From the NCBI GenBank assembly GCA_964483105.1, contig CAYZZU010000004.1:56169-120168 (forward strand): a stretch of DNA of 64,000 nucleotides, given 5' to 3'. Source of the stretch: CAYZZU01 sp964483105. GTDB taxonomy: Bacteria; CG2-30-53-67. Within the stretch, counting starts at the first letter, position 1. Each line of letters begins with the position of its first letter. Of this stretch, positions 53,776 through 61,809 are shown in pieces. Both the position numbers and the translations under genes were made by a program. The notes under the pieces were generated by a model. The model was not told the origin of the DNA. It saw only the letters and a program-made list of their open reading frames with translations, and did no database searches.

Positions 53776-53974
53776 AAAACCTGAGGGTTCCGGAAAAAGT
53801 TGGATGAATGCCTCCGTCATTTTGAGCGACGAAATAAACTTACCTTTTTAATAGCTTATACGCCGAAGATTTTTTTGCTTGCTCGGGATGGCAGGTGAGA
53901 GGGCCTTTTTGCGACTTTTCCAGATTCAACCCCGGGGAATGTATCACGAAACCATCGTCATTTGGAGTACTTTC

Positions 53975-54709
53975 ATGCAGATCTACTTTGAACAGGAAGG
54001 CCGGCTGGAAAACGCTTCACTGGCCGGGATTCTGAAATCTTTCAGCGACCGGTCGGAGACCGGGATGCTGACCTTTGAACAGGGATCCATCAAGAAATCG
54101 ATCTTTCTGGATTCGGGAAATTTTATTTTTGCGACTTCCAACCGGGAAAACGACCGGTTGGGAATTTTTCTGTTCCGGAACGGGAAGTTGTCTCTTGACG
54201 CGTATGAACGTTCTTCGGCCCTTCTGACACCCAACCGGAGACATGGAGAGATCCTTGTGGAACTGGGGATCATCAGTCGGCAGAGTCTGAACTGGGCCGT
54301 GAAAGAGCAGGTGAAGGAAATTATTATGAGTCTCTTTCTATGGGATCATGGTTCCTACTCCTTTATTTCCATGGACTCCCTGATGAAAGAGAGTATTACC
54401 CTCAAGACCAAGACCCTGGATCTCATCCTCGAGGGGTGTCGGCGGGTGAACAACTGGTCTCTGATCCGATCCGAGATCGGGTCTCTGGGGACCTTTTTCC
54501 GCTTTTGCAAAGAACGGGAATTTCTGCTGAAAGAGCTCTATCTCAAGCCCAAAGAAAAAGAGGTTCTTGCCTTACTGAAAGAAAACCGCTCGGTCCGGGA
54601 TATCTGCGTCTCCCTGGACTTCAATGACTTTGTGATCTGCCGGATCCTGATGGGGCTGCAATCGGTCGGAATCATTCAAAAGGTCGCCAGTCCCGTCGGA
54701 ACGGCATAA
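53975..54709 (+). CDS. DUF4388 (PATAN-like) domain protein
   Basis: A 244-residue cytoplasmic protein. Residues 8-100 (LAGILKSFSDRSETGMLTF, SGNFIFATSNRENDRLG) match the DUF4388/PATAN domain found in signalling and gliding-type proteins of delta-type bacteria. Residues 90-150 (HGEILVELGIISRQSLNWAV) are like the helical MglC/GSPII_E N-terminal type, and the end (KEVLALLKENRSVRDICVSL) looks like a winged helix. No partner is encoded next door. The frame is open from 53879; ATG 53975 has GGAG upstream. Confidence 0.75.
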   Translation: MQIYFEQEGRLENASLAGILKSFSDRSETGMLTFEQGSIKKSIFLDSGNFIFATSNRENDRLGIFLFRNGKLSLDAYERSSALLTPNRRHGEILVELGIISRQSLNWAVKEQVKEIIMSLFLWDHGSYSFISMDSLMKESITLKTKTLDLILEGCRRVNNWSLIRSEIGSLGTFFRFCKEREFLLKELYLKPKEKEVLALLKENRSVRDICVSLDFNDFVICRILMGLQSVGIIQKVASPVGTA

Positions 54710-54747
54710 CGTGGAAGTTTTCTTCTCCGCTGAATGCATTCATGCAA

Positions 54748-54776
54748 TTGTTAAATCGTCCCCTTTGTTGTATCGT
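54748..54776 (+). promoter_or_regulatory. Weak candidate promoter of the two-lobed CxxC protein
   Basis: TTGTTA (54748-54753), 17 bases, TATCGT (54771-54776), about 100 bases before the chosen start at 54878. Only a moderate match. Confidence 0.3.
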
Positions 54777-54877
54777 TAAAGAGGTTCCAGCCGAACACTC
54801 CATCCATGGTGAAAGAACAGTGGAAGGAGGTTCCGGATGGAAACGAGGTAACACGGGAAGCAAGGAGGACCATTGGA

Positions 54878-55711
54878 ATGGCACTTCTTGAACTGCAGGT
54901 GGATGAGGTCTTCAGCCTCTCGTCGGGGCTGGATGCGATCGAGCGCGAGATGAAGCGAAGCCGGTCGGTGGAATTCATCCATGTTCCCCTCTTTCTGCTG
55001 CGGGAGTGGCAGCCGCTTCTGACCGGTAAAAAGATCACCTTGTACGACAACCTGATTGAAGGACTTCCCGAGGATCTGCAGGGGCTGGGCAGAGAGGTCT
55101 TTACATCGGTCCAGATGCGGGGGACGCTGTACGGCAAGGTGGTGGAGAAAGGTGAGGTTTTTGTCAAGAACCGGATATTCAGCCTCTGGTATCAGGGAGA
55201 TCGGATCCTTCACATCGGAGGGATTACCTACAGAAGGTGTGTCCGGTGCATTCAGTCCATGCATCGTGAGATTCTGCTGCAGGATGAAAGGGAGGTCCTG
55301 AATATCATGACTTTGTATGATCCGGAGGCGGGAACCGAGGCGATTCTCAGGGCCGTTGAGCATTCCACCCGTGTCAGGATGGTGAACCTGCCGAAGTCTC
55401 TGGTTCGCAAGATCGTGATCCTGTTGGAAACTCAGGATATTAAGATCCTCTGCGCGGAAAGGAGCGATGAGGCGAGGATGGTGGCGGAAGAACATCCGGC
55501 CCGTGTGTCGGCGGGACTCCTGAATGTCTACTCCAGTTACAAGGGGAAGAAGGTCAAGAGCGGCGGAATCGCCCTCGATGAAAGCTTTTTCAGCGTCGAT
55601 TATTTAGGGGATGAGATTTATCTGATCCTGAGCATCGTATGGCCCAGATGCCCCTCCTGCATGGCCGATTTTTATGAACTGGGTTGGCGGGCCGCGGGAC
55701 GGATCCGTTAG
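54878..55711 (+). CDS. Unrecognised two-lobed protein, each lobe ending in CxxC
   Basis: A 277-residue protein with no signal peptide or membrane segment. It consists of two similar halves of about 135 residues: FSLSSGLDAIEREMKRSRS..LHIGGITYRRCVRC (12-124) and MTLYDPEAGTEAILRAVEH..LILSIVWPRCPSC (144-261). Both start with a helix/loop plus an acidic helix, continue with beta strands and close with CxxC. The layout recalls phospholipase-D-like or TrmB-type effector domains, but the catalytic HxK motif is absent. The paired CxxC could bind a metal between lobes. ATG 54878 with AAGGAGG is preferred over 54806. Function unknown. Confidence 0.7.
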   Translation: MALLELQVDEVFSLSSGLDAIEREMKRSRSVEFIHVPLFLLREWQPLLTGKKITLYDNLIEGLPEDLQGLGREVFTSVQMRGTLYGKVVEKGEVFVKNRIFSLWYQGDRILHIGGITYRRCVRCIQSMHREILLQDEREVLNIMTLYDPEAGTEAILRAVEHSTRVRMVNLPKSLVRKIVILLETQDIKILCAERSDEARMVAEEHPARVSAGLLNVYSSYKGKKVKSGGIALDESFFSVDYLGDEIYLILSIVWPRCPSCMADFYELGWRAAGRIR

Positions 55712-55724
55712 CTCAAAAATAACT

Positions 55725-55752
55725 TTGGCCTTTTCCCCTCATCCGGTATATT
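55725..55752 (+). promoter_or_regulatory. Candidate promoter of mutS
   Basis: TTGGCC (55725-55730), 16 bases, TATATT (55747-55752). It lies 34 bases before the TTG start of mutS. Confidence 0.4.
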
Positions 55753-55785
55753 CTTGAATCCTGTCCATAAAAAGGGAGGTTTGGG

Positions 55786-58404
55786 TTGGCCGGAATGACA
55801 CCATTGATGCGACAGTATACCCGGATCAAGGAACGCTATACCGATGCGATCCTTTTCTTCCGCATGGGAGATTTTTACGAGATGTTCAATGAGGACGCCA
55901 AGGTGGCCTCGCGCATCCTTCAGATCGCCCTGACGAAGCGGGGCAAGTCCGAGGGAGTGGACATTCCGCTCTGCGGTGTTCCCTATCACGCAGGCGAGAG
56001 CTATATCGCGAAATTGATCCGCCGTGGGTTCAAGGTCGCTGTTTGCGAACAGGTGGAGGACCCGAAAAAGGCCAGGGGGATCGTCAAACGGGAAGTGGTC
56101 CGGGTGGTGACACCGGGGACGGTTCTGGAAGAGGGGATGCTCAAGGAACGCGAAAATCTCTATCTCGCCGCCTGGATCGTGAACGGTGAGGGCTTGGGAT
56201 TGTCCTTTCTGGATCTGGGTACCGGAGAATTTCTGTTGACGGAAAAAAAGGGGGGGGACCTCCTGGAGTTTCTTTTGGGACGGTTCGGAACCTATGAGCC
56301 CCGCGAGCTGATCGTTCCGGAGGAAAGCCGGAAGTCTCCGTTTTTGCAGCATCTTCTGCGGGAGACTCCCGGAATTTCGGTACAATACATGGAAGGTTGG
56401 GCCTTTGAGGGGGCGGAGGCCTACCGGAGACTGACCCGTCATTTCCAGACCGCCACGCTTGAGGGATTCGGTTGTGAGGAAGAGAAACTCGGTATCTCGG
56501 CGGCCGGAGCGCTTCTCCGCTACGTGGAGGAGACCCAGAAATCGGCCCTGCCCCATATCCGGGGGATTCGAACCGTGCGGGATGGAGAGCGGATGTTCCT
56601 GGATGCGGCAACCATCCGGAATCTCGAGCTGGTCCGGAGCAGCCTGGACGGAGGGAAAGAGGGAACCCTGCTCCATGTACTGGACAGGACCCGAACCGCG
56701 ATGGGTGGGCGGACTTTCCGGAATTATCTGCTCAACCCGCTGCTCGATGTCCGGGAAATCCGCAGGCGCCAGGATGCAGTGTCCGAGCTTTTTGAGAATC
56801 CTGGGATTCTCAGGAGGATTCAGGAAACACTCGATCCCGTGCATGACCTGGAACGCCTGATCAGCCGGGCCACGCTTGGAGTGGCCCATGCCAGGGATCT
56901 CCTTGCGCTGGGCGCGTCTCTGTCCCTGATGCCGAAAATCCGGCGGGAGACGGCCTCACTGCAGGATCCCTTCCTGAAAGAGCTTTCCGGACGGGTTGAC
57001 GAACTGGACGATGTGTGCCGGCTGATCCGTGATGCGATTCATGAGGAACCCTCCCTGACTCTCCGTGAGGGACGTCTGATCCGGGACGGATATTCGCCGG
57101 AGCTGGATGAACTCCGGAGTATCGGCCGGGAAGGGAAGGGCTGGATCGCACGGCTTGAAAGCCGGGAAAGAGAGCGGACGGGGATCGGCAATCTGAAGGT
57201 GAAATATAACAAGGTCTTTGGATACTATATCGAGGTGACAAAGGCGAATCTGGGAGAGGTCCCGGAGGATTATATCCGTAAGCAGACCCTGGTCAACGCG
57301 GAACGATTCATCACACCTGAGCTGAAGGAGTATGAAACCAGGGTGCTCTCCGCGCAGGACCGGATTGTGGAGCTGGAAGCCGAACTTTTCATGGAAGTGC
57401 GCAGGCGGGTGGCTGACGAGGCTCCGAGGATTCAGAAGACGGCGCGGGCCCTGGCTGTACTGGATGTGATCTGTTCCCTGGCCGAGACAGCAGGCATGAA
57501 TCGCTATGTCCGGCCTGATGTCACGGAGGAAAGCCGGATCGTGATCCGTGAAGGGCGTCATCCGGTTCTGGAACTCCTGGAAACGGTCGAGTCCTTTGTC
57601 CCGAACGACACCGATCTGGACACCGACCGGAACCGGCTTCTGGTGATCACCGGACCGAACATGGCCGGGAAATCGACTTATATGCGGCAGGTGGCGTTGA
57701 TCGTCCTGATGGCCCAGATGGGGGGATTTGTTCCGGCCTCCGAGGCGAAGATCGGTGTGGTGGACCGGATCTTCACCCGTGTCGGGGCCTCCGATGCGCT
57801 GGTCCGGGGACAGAGCACCTTTATGGTGGAGATGAACGAGACGGCCAATATCCTGAACAATGCCACGGAACGAAGCCTGATCGTCCTGGATGAGATCGGG
57901 CGGGGGACCAGCACCTTCGATGGGATCAGCATTGCCTGGGCCGTGGCCGAGTTTATCCATAACCGGATCCGTGCCCGGACCCTGTTCGCCACGCATTATC
58001 ATGAGTTGACTGAACTGGCCATCACCCTGTCCGGTGTAAAAAACTACAATATTGCCGTCCGTGAGTGGAACGACGAGGTGATTTTCCTCAGAAAAATCAT
58101 GGAAGGGGGAGCCGATAAGAGCTACGGGATTCAGGTCGCTCGATTAGCCGGTCTTCCGGCCGGAGTGGTTGAGCGGGCGCGGGAGGTGCTGAGCAACCTG
58201 GAAAAGTGTGAACTGAATGAGGCGGGGGAACCTCTGATCGCCCATTCGGAGGAGAGGAAGGGTCACGCGCCGCAACTTGATCTCTTCACCGATCGTTCCC
58301 ATCCTGTTCTGCGTGAGATTGAAGGGATGGACTTGGAGAGTCTGACCCCGCTTGAGGCCTTGAACCGGCTGGCCGGGATCCAGAGACGGCTGAGAGAATC
58401 CTGA
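55786..58404 (+). CDS. mutS: DNA mismatch repair protein MutS
   Basis: An 872-residue mismatch sensor. The mismatch-binding FFRMGDFYEMF (Phe-x-Glu) is near residue 30; connector and lever/clamp domains follow; the ATPase has Walker A ITGPNMAGKSTYMRQ, LIVLDEIGRGTSTFDG and ATHYHEL. TTG at 55786 has GGGAGG at the right spacing; the ATG at 55795 does not, so TTG is preferred. The usual MutL partner is not in the window. Full length with the C-terminal helices. Confidence 0.96.
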   Translation: MAGMTPLMRQYTRIKERYTDAILFFRMGDFYEMFNEDAKVASRILQIALTKRGKSEGVDIPLCGVPYHAGESYIAKLIRRGFKVAVCEQVEDPKKARGIVKREVVRVVTPGTVLEEGMLKERENLYLAAWIVNGEGLGLSFLDLGTGEFLLTEKKGGDLLEFLLGRFGTYEPRELIVPEESRKSPFLQHLLRETPGISVQYMEGWAFEGAEAYRRLTRHFQTATLEGFGCEEEKLGISAAGALLRYVEETQKSALPHIRGIRTVRDGERMFLDAATIRNLELVRSSLDGGKEGTLLHVLDRTRTAMGGRTFRNYLLNPLLDVREIRRRQDAVSELFENPGILRRIQETLDPVHDLERLISRATLGVAHARDLLALGASLSLMPKIRRETASLQDPFLKELSGRVDELDDVCRLIRDAIHEEPSLTLREGRLIRDGYSPELDELRSIGREGKGWIARLESRERERTGIGNLKVKYNKVFGYYIEVTKANLGEVPEDYIRKQTLVNAERFITPELKEYETRVLSAQDRIVELEAELFMEVRRRVADEAPRIQKTARALAVLDVICSLAETAGMNRYVRPDVTEESRIVIREGRHPVLELLETVESFVPNDTDLDTDRNRLLVITGPNMAGKSTYMRQVALIVLMAQMGGFVPASEAKIGVVDRIFTRVGASDALVRGQSTFMVEMNETANILNNATERSLIVLDEIGRGTSTFDGISIAWAVAEFIHNRIRARTLFATHYHELTELAITLSGVKNYNIAVREWNDEVIFLRKIMEGGADKSYGIQVARLAGLPAGVVERAREVLSNLEKCELNEAGEPLIAHSEERKGHAPQLDLFTDRSHPVLREIEGMDLESLTPLEALNRLAGIQRRLRES

Positions 58405-58592
58405 TGGTTTCTTCATAAAATGTCCATGCCTTTCCACAAGGAGGAAGGGCATGAGGGGGCGAAGACCGTAACATCCGGTACGTTCATTAGTATTCATCTT
58501 CACCCTGAGCCCCTCCCATTCAAAGGAGAGGAGTTCCAGGGAGGGGTGCAAATTCGTCCAGGATGGACTGAAACGGAATGGAGGCGTGGAAA
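58405..58592. other. Repeat-rich gap after mutS
   Basis: No gene is supported. Two stems are visible: CATGCCTTTCC/GGAAGGGCATG (58425-58453, one G-T pair), which could end mutS transcription though it has no T-run, and CCCCTCCC/GGGAGGGG (58510-58546), which resembles the palindrome at 20547-20569. Confidence 0.5.
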
Positions 58593-58808
58593 ATGGATGA
58601 TTGGAACAAACTGAACCATCTCCTGGGCCACTGGGTGGAACACAACCGGTCTCATGGGGAGGGATACAAAAAATGGATCGGATTTGCCGAATCCACGGGG
58701 CGACAGGACATCGCGGGGGAGATCCAGGCGGCCCTGGAGTGCTCCTCTGAAATGAACCGGCATTTTGAGAAGGCCATGGATCTTCTGAGAGGAGAAGCGG
58801 ATGTGTGA
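58593..58808 (+). CDS. Small acidic/His-containing protein paired with CooT family gene
   Basis: A 71-residue protein: MDDWNKLNHLLGHWVEHNRS, EGYKKWIGFAESTGRQDIA and SSEMNRHFEKAMDLL. It is mostly helical with six His/Cys residues (H9, H13, H17, H26 region, C54, H62). Such small proteins sit beside CooT-type genes and may belong to nickel handling, but I can not assign a function. It overlaps the next gene by 8 bases. GGAGG upstream supports the start. Confidence 0.7.
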   Translation: MDDWNKLNHLLGHWVEHNRSHGEGYKKWIGFAESTGRQDIAGEIQAALECSSEMNRHFEKAMDLLRGEADV

Positions 58809-59001
58809 AACGAATCTTTATCTGATACGGAACGGGGAAGAAGAACTCCTGATGGAGAATGTGGACGTTATTCAACGGAAAGGAGAAGAGTGGATCCTTC
58901 GCGATCTCTTCGGAATGGAGCGATCCGTGAAGGCGAGATTCCGGGAAGCTCATCTGACGCGGCAGCGGATTGTCCTCGAAGAAATTCCGGACCCTACTTG
59001 A
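58801..59001 (+). CDS. CooT family nickel-binding protein
   Basis: A 66-residue protein with MCETNLYLIRNGEEELLMEN, a beta-rich centre and VKARFREAHLTRQRIVLEE at the end. Cys2 is the residue that binds nickel in CooT, which assists CO dehydrogenase maturation in Rhodospirillum rubrum. No CODH genes are in the window, so its user here is unknown. Cotranscribed with the small gene upstream and followed by a terminator. Confidence 0.85.
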   Translation: MCETNLYLIRNGEEELLMENVDVIQRKGEEWILRDLFGMERSVKARFREAHLTRQRIVLEEIPDPT

Positions 59002-59007
59002 TAAAAC

Positions 59008-59046
59008 GGGGCCTCTCACCAAGAGGAGGGGGAGGTGAAAGGCCCC
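59008..59046 (+). terminator. Rho-independent terminator after the CooT-type gene
   Basis: GGGGCCTCTCACC pairs with GGTGAAAGGCCCC (12 of 13 positions) across a purine-rich loop, followed by a short TTTAT. It starts seven bases after the stop codon. Confidence 0.75.
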
Positions 59047-59149
59047 TTTATATCCCGCTTGCCATCCGGAGTCGGCTGAGGAGGAGACGCCGCAACCTGA
59101 TGGTAGAGGTCGAGATATAATTCCGAGTTCCCGGATGTCAACGACCGTG

Positions 59150-59296
59150 TTATTTGGGGTGACCGCCGCAGCCGGATTCCGGCTTCTCCATGATCACCCA
59201 GGAATCCTTATCCGCCCCGCATTTGCAGGAATCAGGTGCCTCCGGCGCGTAGGGAATCTCGGTCATACATTCTTCACATACATACACCCTGGTCAT
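59150..59296 (-). CDS. Small zinc-ribbon protein
   Basis: A 48-residue protein: MTRVYVCEECMTEIPYAPEA, then DSCKCGADKDSW and SGCGGHPK. Two Cys pairs (CEEC, CKC) suggest a rubredoxin-like or zinc-ribbon fold; a third Cys-His cluster is at the end. It lies 29 bases downstream of the 149-residue gene and is likely cotranscribed. Function not recognised. Confidence 0.65.
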   Translation of the reverse strand: MTRVYVCEECMTEIPYAPEAPDSCKCGADKDSWVIMEKPESGCGGHPK

Positions 59297-59325
59297 CGTA
59301 TTGCCCCTTTCCGTTCCGTTATACG

Positions 59326-59775
59326 TCATACGTCGACAGTCTCCCGGGCCTTGCGCCACCCCTCTTCCCGGAGTTGACGGGCGCGCTGGATGCTCCATTC
59401 CCGGATCAGCTTCAGGTATCTTTTCATATCGGTCCTGGCCACTTCAGCCAGTTCCGCTTTCTCCCGGTTGGCATGCGGGAGATCATTCGGCGTAAAACCC
59501 TGCCATGTACAGAATCCCTCATCGAAGATTCTCTCCGGATTCACCTCCTCCGCCGCCAATCCCATCCGGGCCGCATAGAGGCAGGTCACGGCCATATCGT
59601 ATTCGATGATCCAGCCGTTGTCCCGAAGCATGGTTTCCGGTTCAAACCGGATTTCTTCGCTGCAGGCCGGGCAGTAGATGTTTTTGACTGCTTCTTCCGG
59701 AAGAATGGAATTGGTATGATGTAGGTGAGCTGTTTCCCTGCCGCAATGACATGTCCTCTGAATTGCCATGCACAT
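59326..59775 (-). CDS. Cys/His-rich small protein, unknown function
   Basis: A 149-residue protein. CHCGRETAHLHHTNSILPEE and NIYCPACSEEI look like a zinc site; the rest (ILPEEAVKNI, EIRFEPETMLRDNGWI, YDMAVTCLYAARMG) is helical. The C-terminal 40 residues are rich in Arg and Glu (RDMKRYLKLIREW). ATG 59775 has GGAGGG upstream and is preferred over the longer frame. It has its own sigma70 promoter. Function not recognised. Confidence 0.65.
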   Translation of the reverse strand: MCMAIQRTCHCGRETAHLHHTNSILPEEAVKNIYCPACSEEIRFEPETMLRDNGWIIEYDMAVTCLYAARMGLAAEEVNPERIFDEGFCTWQGFTPNDLPHANREKAELAEVARTDMKRYLKLIREWSIQRARQLREEGWRKARETVDV

Positions 59776-59838
59776 GATGTTTCCCTCCTCTTGAGATCGA
59801 TCCCCCCTGAAACAATACAAATAAGATTCAATATATAC

Positions 59839-59867
59839 TATATACCGAAAACAAAGCGATTTGTCAA
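59839..59867 (-). promoter_or_regulatory. Strong sigma70 promoter of the 149-residue protein
   Basis: On the minus strand TTGACA (59862-59867), 17 bases, TATATA (59839-59844): near-consensus. Confidence 0.65.
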
Positions 59868-59932
59868 GGCAATATGATGTTTCCGCCTTTTTGAAGTCCA
59901 ATCGCCGGTCCTTACAGACCGAACAAGCGGTT

Positions 59933-60247
59933 TTACTTCTTCTCTATCGGTTCGGAAGGATACCCCGCCCGGCGGGTCGCCCGGACCAGGTCCTCCACCG
60001 TGGCCTTTTCGTCGTCGAAGGTGACGATTGCCTCCGGAGGGTCAAAAGTAACCTGGGTGTCAGTGACTCCCGGCACCTTTTGGAGGCTCTTTTTGACCGT
60101 GTACTTACACATGCCGCAGCTCATGTTCTCCACCGCAAGCGTTACGGTTCGAGACGCAGCCGAAGCGTGCCGGACACCGGCGATGCCGGGGAGGGAAAAG
60201 AGGGTAACGATTATGACGGCCAAAGTTTTAGGATATTCTTTTCTCAT
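59933..60247 (-). CDS. merP: Periplasmic mercuric-ion-binding protein MerP-like
   Basis: A 104-residue exported HMA-domain protein. Signal peptide TLAVIIVTLFSLPGIAGVRH ending near ASA, then LAVENMSCGMCKYTVKKSLQ (metal-binding Cys pair), FDPPEAIVTFDDEK and a full beta-alpha-beta-beta-alpha-beta domain. It follows merT by 23 bases. Real start ATG 60247 with GGGAGG; the longer open frame overlaps merT. It should hand Hg(II) or a similar ion to MerT. Confidence 0.85.
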   Translation of the reverse strand: MRKEYPKTLAVIIVTLFSLPGIAGVRHASAASRTVTLAVENMSCGMCKYTVKKSLQKVPGVTDTQVTFDPPEAIVTFDDEKATVEDLVRATRRAGYPSEPIEKK

Positions 60248-60270
60248 GGCAGTACCTCCCTTCGGGATAC

Positions 60271-60657
60271 TTATTTCAGGAAATAGGGCGCAGCGTACGG
60301 AAAGAGCAGGAGTGCGGTGACCAGCAGCGTGACCGTCCAGAGGGTGATCCTGTTGATCCTCCGGGAGAGGGGATTCGCGCAGAAACTTCCAGCGACACAG
60401 GCGGCCTCTTTGGGTTTCCGGTACGTCCGATAAAACCCCAGTCCTAAAAAGACGACCGCTGCGGCCATAAACAACGGCCGATAGGCCTCGAACAGGGTCA
60501 GTCGGCTGATCCACGCCCCGCTAACGCCTAATCCCATCAGGAGAAGGGGGCCGACGCAGCAGAGGGAGGCGGCCGCGGCCGAGATTACCGCGCCGGCAAG
60601 TCCCACACGGGCGGTCTTGGATCGGTTATCGTTCTGTTTGAGTGGATTCTTTTTCAT
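60271..60657 (-). CDS. merT: Mercuric transport protein MerT-like
   Basis: A 129-residue inner-membrane protein. ASLCCVGPLLLMGLGVSGAW has the paired Cys in the first membrane helix; CVAGSFCANP supplies the second pair in the cytoplasmic loop; a further helix (LWTVTLLVTALLLFPYAAP) follows. Start ATG 60657 has GGAGG. No MerA is in the window. Confidence 0.86.
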   Translation of the reverse strand: MKKNPLKQNDNRSKTARVGLAGAVISAAAASLCCVGPLLLMGLGVSGAWISRLTLFEAYRPLFMAAAVVFLGLGFYRTYRKPKEAACVAGSFCANPLSRRINRITLWTVTLLVTALLLFPYAAPYFLK

Positions 60658-60671
60658 CAATTGCCTCCTTC

Positions 60672-60986
60672 TTAACCCGCAGACTTACTCAAAGAAGCCC
60701 TGATCATCCGGACCGACGGCCAGCCGACGGCCTCGCCGCCCTCCCGGTAGATCCGGCAGGCGAGGGAGAAGGCCTTCCCCGCATCGGTCCTCACCTCGAT
60801 ATCTTCGCCGTCGATCCGGATCGTGGGGGAGCCGGGGAAGGAGAGTTCCTTCGCCTTCTCCGGCGTCTCGACCCGTACATGGTCGATCGGATCGGTGATC
60901 CCGGCCTCATCCATGGCCGTCTTCAGGTTCTCCTCGGCCCTCCGCCAGGAAGGGCACCCATCAAAATAGAGCAGTTGAATCTTCAT
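60672..60986 (-). CDS. Thioredoxin-fold small protein (DF family type) of the mer operon
   Basis: A 104-residue protein: MKIQLLYFDGCPSWRRAEEN, DPIDHVRVETPEKAKEL, FPGSPTIRIDGEDI and FSLACRIYREGG. One Cys (C11) in GCPSW stands where thioredoxins have CxxC, with the second lost; a second Cys is near residue 75. In relatives annotated as DF family (seleno)protein this small fold accompanies metal genes. The third of three ATG codons (60986) is best placed for AGGAGG. It lies just downstream of merR, suggesting a role in metal handling. Confidence 0.7.
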   Translation of the reverse strand: MKIQLLYFDGCPSWRRAEENLKTAMDEAGITDPIDHVRVETPEKAKELSFPGSPTIRIDGEDIEVRTDAGKAFSLACRIYREGGEAVGWPSVRMIRASLSKSAG

Positions 60987-60988
60987 CA

Positions 60989-61387
60989 TCATTCCTCCTT
61001 GTCCATTGCCTCAAGAATCGGACAGGCGGCCCCGTTCCCCTCTTCACAGGAACGGACCAGTTGCGTAAGGACGTCCCGGATGGCCGCAAGGTCCCCGATC
61101 TTTCGGTTGATCAACTCGACCTTCCGGAGGGCCGCGTTTTTCACCTCGCTGCAGCTTGCGGTCTTTTCTCTGAAGGCAAGAAGCTCCCGGATCTCATCAA
61201 GCGAGAAACCGAGACCCTGGGCCCGTTTAATGAACCGGATCGTGTGGATCGCCTCCATGGAGAAAACCCGGTAGCCCGACGCCAGCCGTTTGGCATCGGC
61301 CAGGAGCCCAAGCCGTTCGTAGTACCGGATCGTATCCGGGGAGACCCCGGCCCTCTTTGCCGCCTTGCCGATTGTCAGTTTTTCCAT
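60989..61387 (-). CDS. merR: MerR family regulator with three-Cys metal site
   Basis: A 132-residue regulator: TIGKAAKRAGVSPDTIRYYE (winged helix), LGFSLDEIRELL, coiled-coil dimer helix and C-terminal metal loop. Cys79, Cys114 and Cys122 correspond in spacing to the Hg-binding Cys82, Cys117 and Cys126 of Tn501 MerR (35 and 8 rather than 9). ATG 61387 has AAAGGTGGG upstream. First gene of the operon merR-DF-merT-merP; autoregulation is likely from the 20-base spacer promoter upstream. Confidence 0.87.
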   Translation of the reverse strand: MEKLTIGKAAKRAGVSPDTIRYYERLGLLADAKRLASGYRVFSMEAIHTIRFIKRAQGLGFSLDEIRELLAFREKTASCSEVKNAALRKVELINRKIGDLAAIRDVLTQLVRSCEEGNGAACPILEAMDKEE

Positions 61388-61414
61388 CGTCCCACCTTTG
61401 GCTTCACATTTAGC

Positions 61415-61446
61415 ACTATACACCTTGGATTCAGGTCCAATGTCAA
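61415..61446 (-). promoter_or_regulatory. MerR-type long-spacer promoter with operator dyad
   Basis: Minus strand TTGACA (61441-61446) and TATAGT (61415-61420) are separated by 20 bases, the over-long spacer that MerR regulators correct by twisting DNA. Inside the spacer is a perfect dyad TTGGA-N6-TCCAA (61425-61440). Confidence 0.75.
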
Positions 61447-61482
61447 GGGGTAAAGATCGGAAATGAAAATAAAATATTTTTG

Positions 61483-61507
61483 ACAGGATGAACAGGATCG
61501 ACAGGAT
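61483..61507. repeat. Three tandem ACAGGAT words, period 9
   Basis: ACAGGAT occurs at 61483-61489, 61492-61498 and 61501-61507. It lies at the left of the dispersed element that follows. Confidence 0.6.
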
Positions 61508-61746
61508 ATGCAACCCTGACTCCCCCGCAGGGGGAGCGTACCCCCTGTCACGCAGCCGAGCACCGCAGAAGGAGAGGGGAAAAGGGCGGGATCGTGTCGA
61601 CCCGAAGGGGCGACCATGCGGAGCATGTTATCGAGCCCCCTCTTCTTCGAGAAGCGCAGGGCAGTCCCGCGTAGGCGGGACCAAGTGACCCGGAGCGTCT
61701 TTTCTTTTGGTTCGTTTTCTTTGGACGAGCAAAGAAAATGAACAAA
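61508..61746. repeat. Dispersed repeat element
   Basis: A non-coding stretch with several recognisable parts: CTCCCCC/GGGGGAG stem (61520-61536), a segment with CTTCGAGAAGCG, CCCGCGTAGGCGGGACC and GTGACCCGGAGCG shared with 51811-51925, and an end (61713-61746) shared in inverted form with 20492-20526. Open frames inside it are shadows. Together with 61388-61507 (merR promoter, tandem words) it fills a gap of about 420 bases without genes. Confidence 0.65.
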
Positions 61747-61809
61747 TATAGACTACCGCTTGCAGCATAAAACAGCTTTTTACGAGACCATCAATTTCAA
61801 AAGGCTGAT

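Noticed and set aside
58425..58453. Hairpin after mutS as a certain intrinsic terminator
   Set aside because: The stem is good but there is no T-run, so it is noted only within the gap description.
61488..61745. Short frames on both strands within the dispersed element
   Set aside because: They shift with the repeat copies and have no conserved features; the repeat itself is non-coding.
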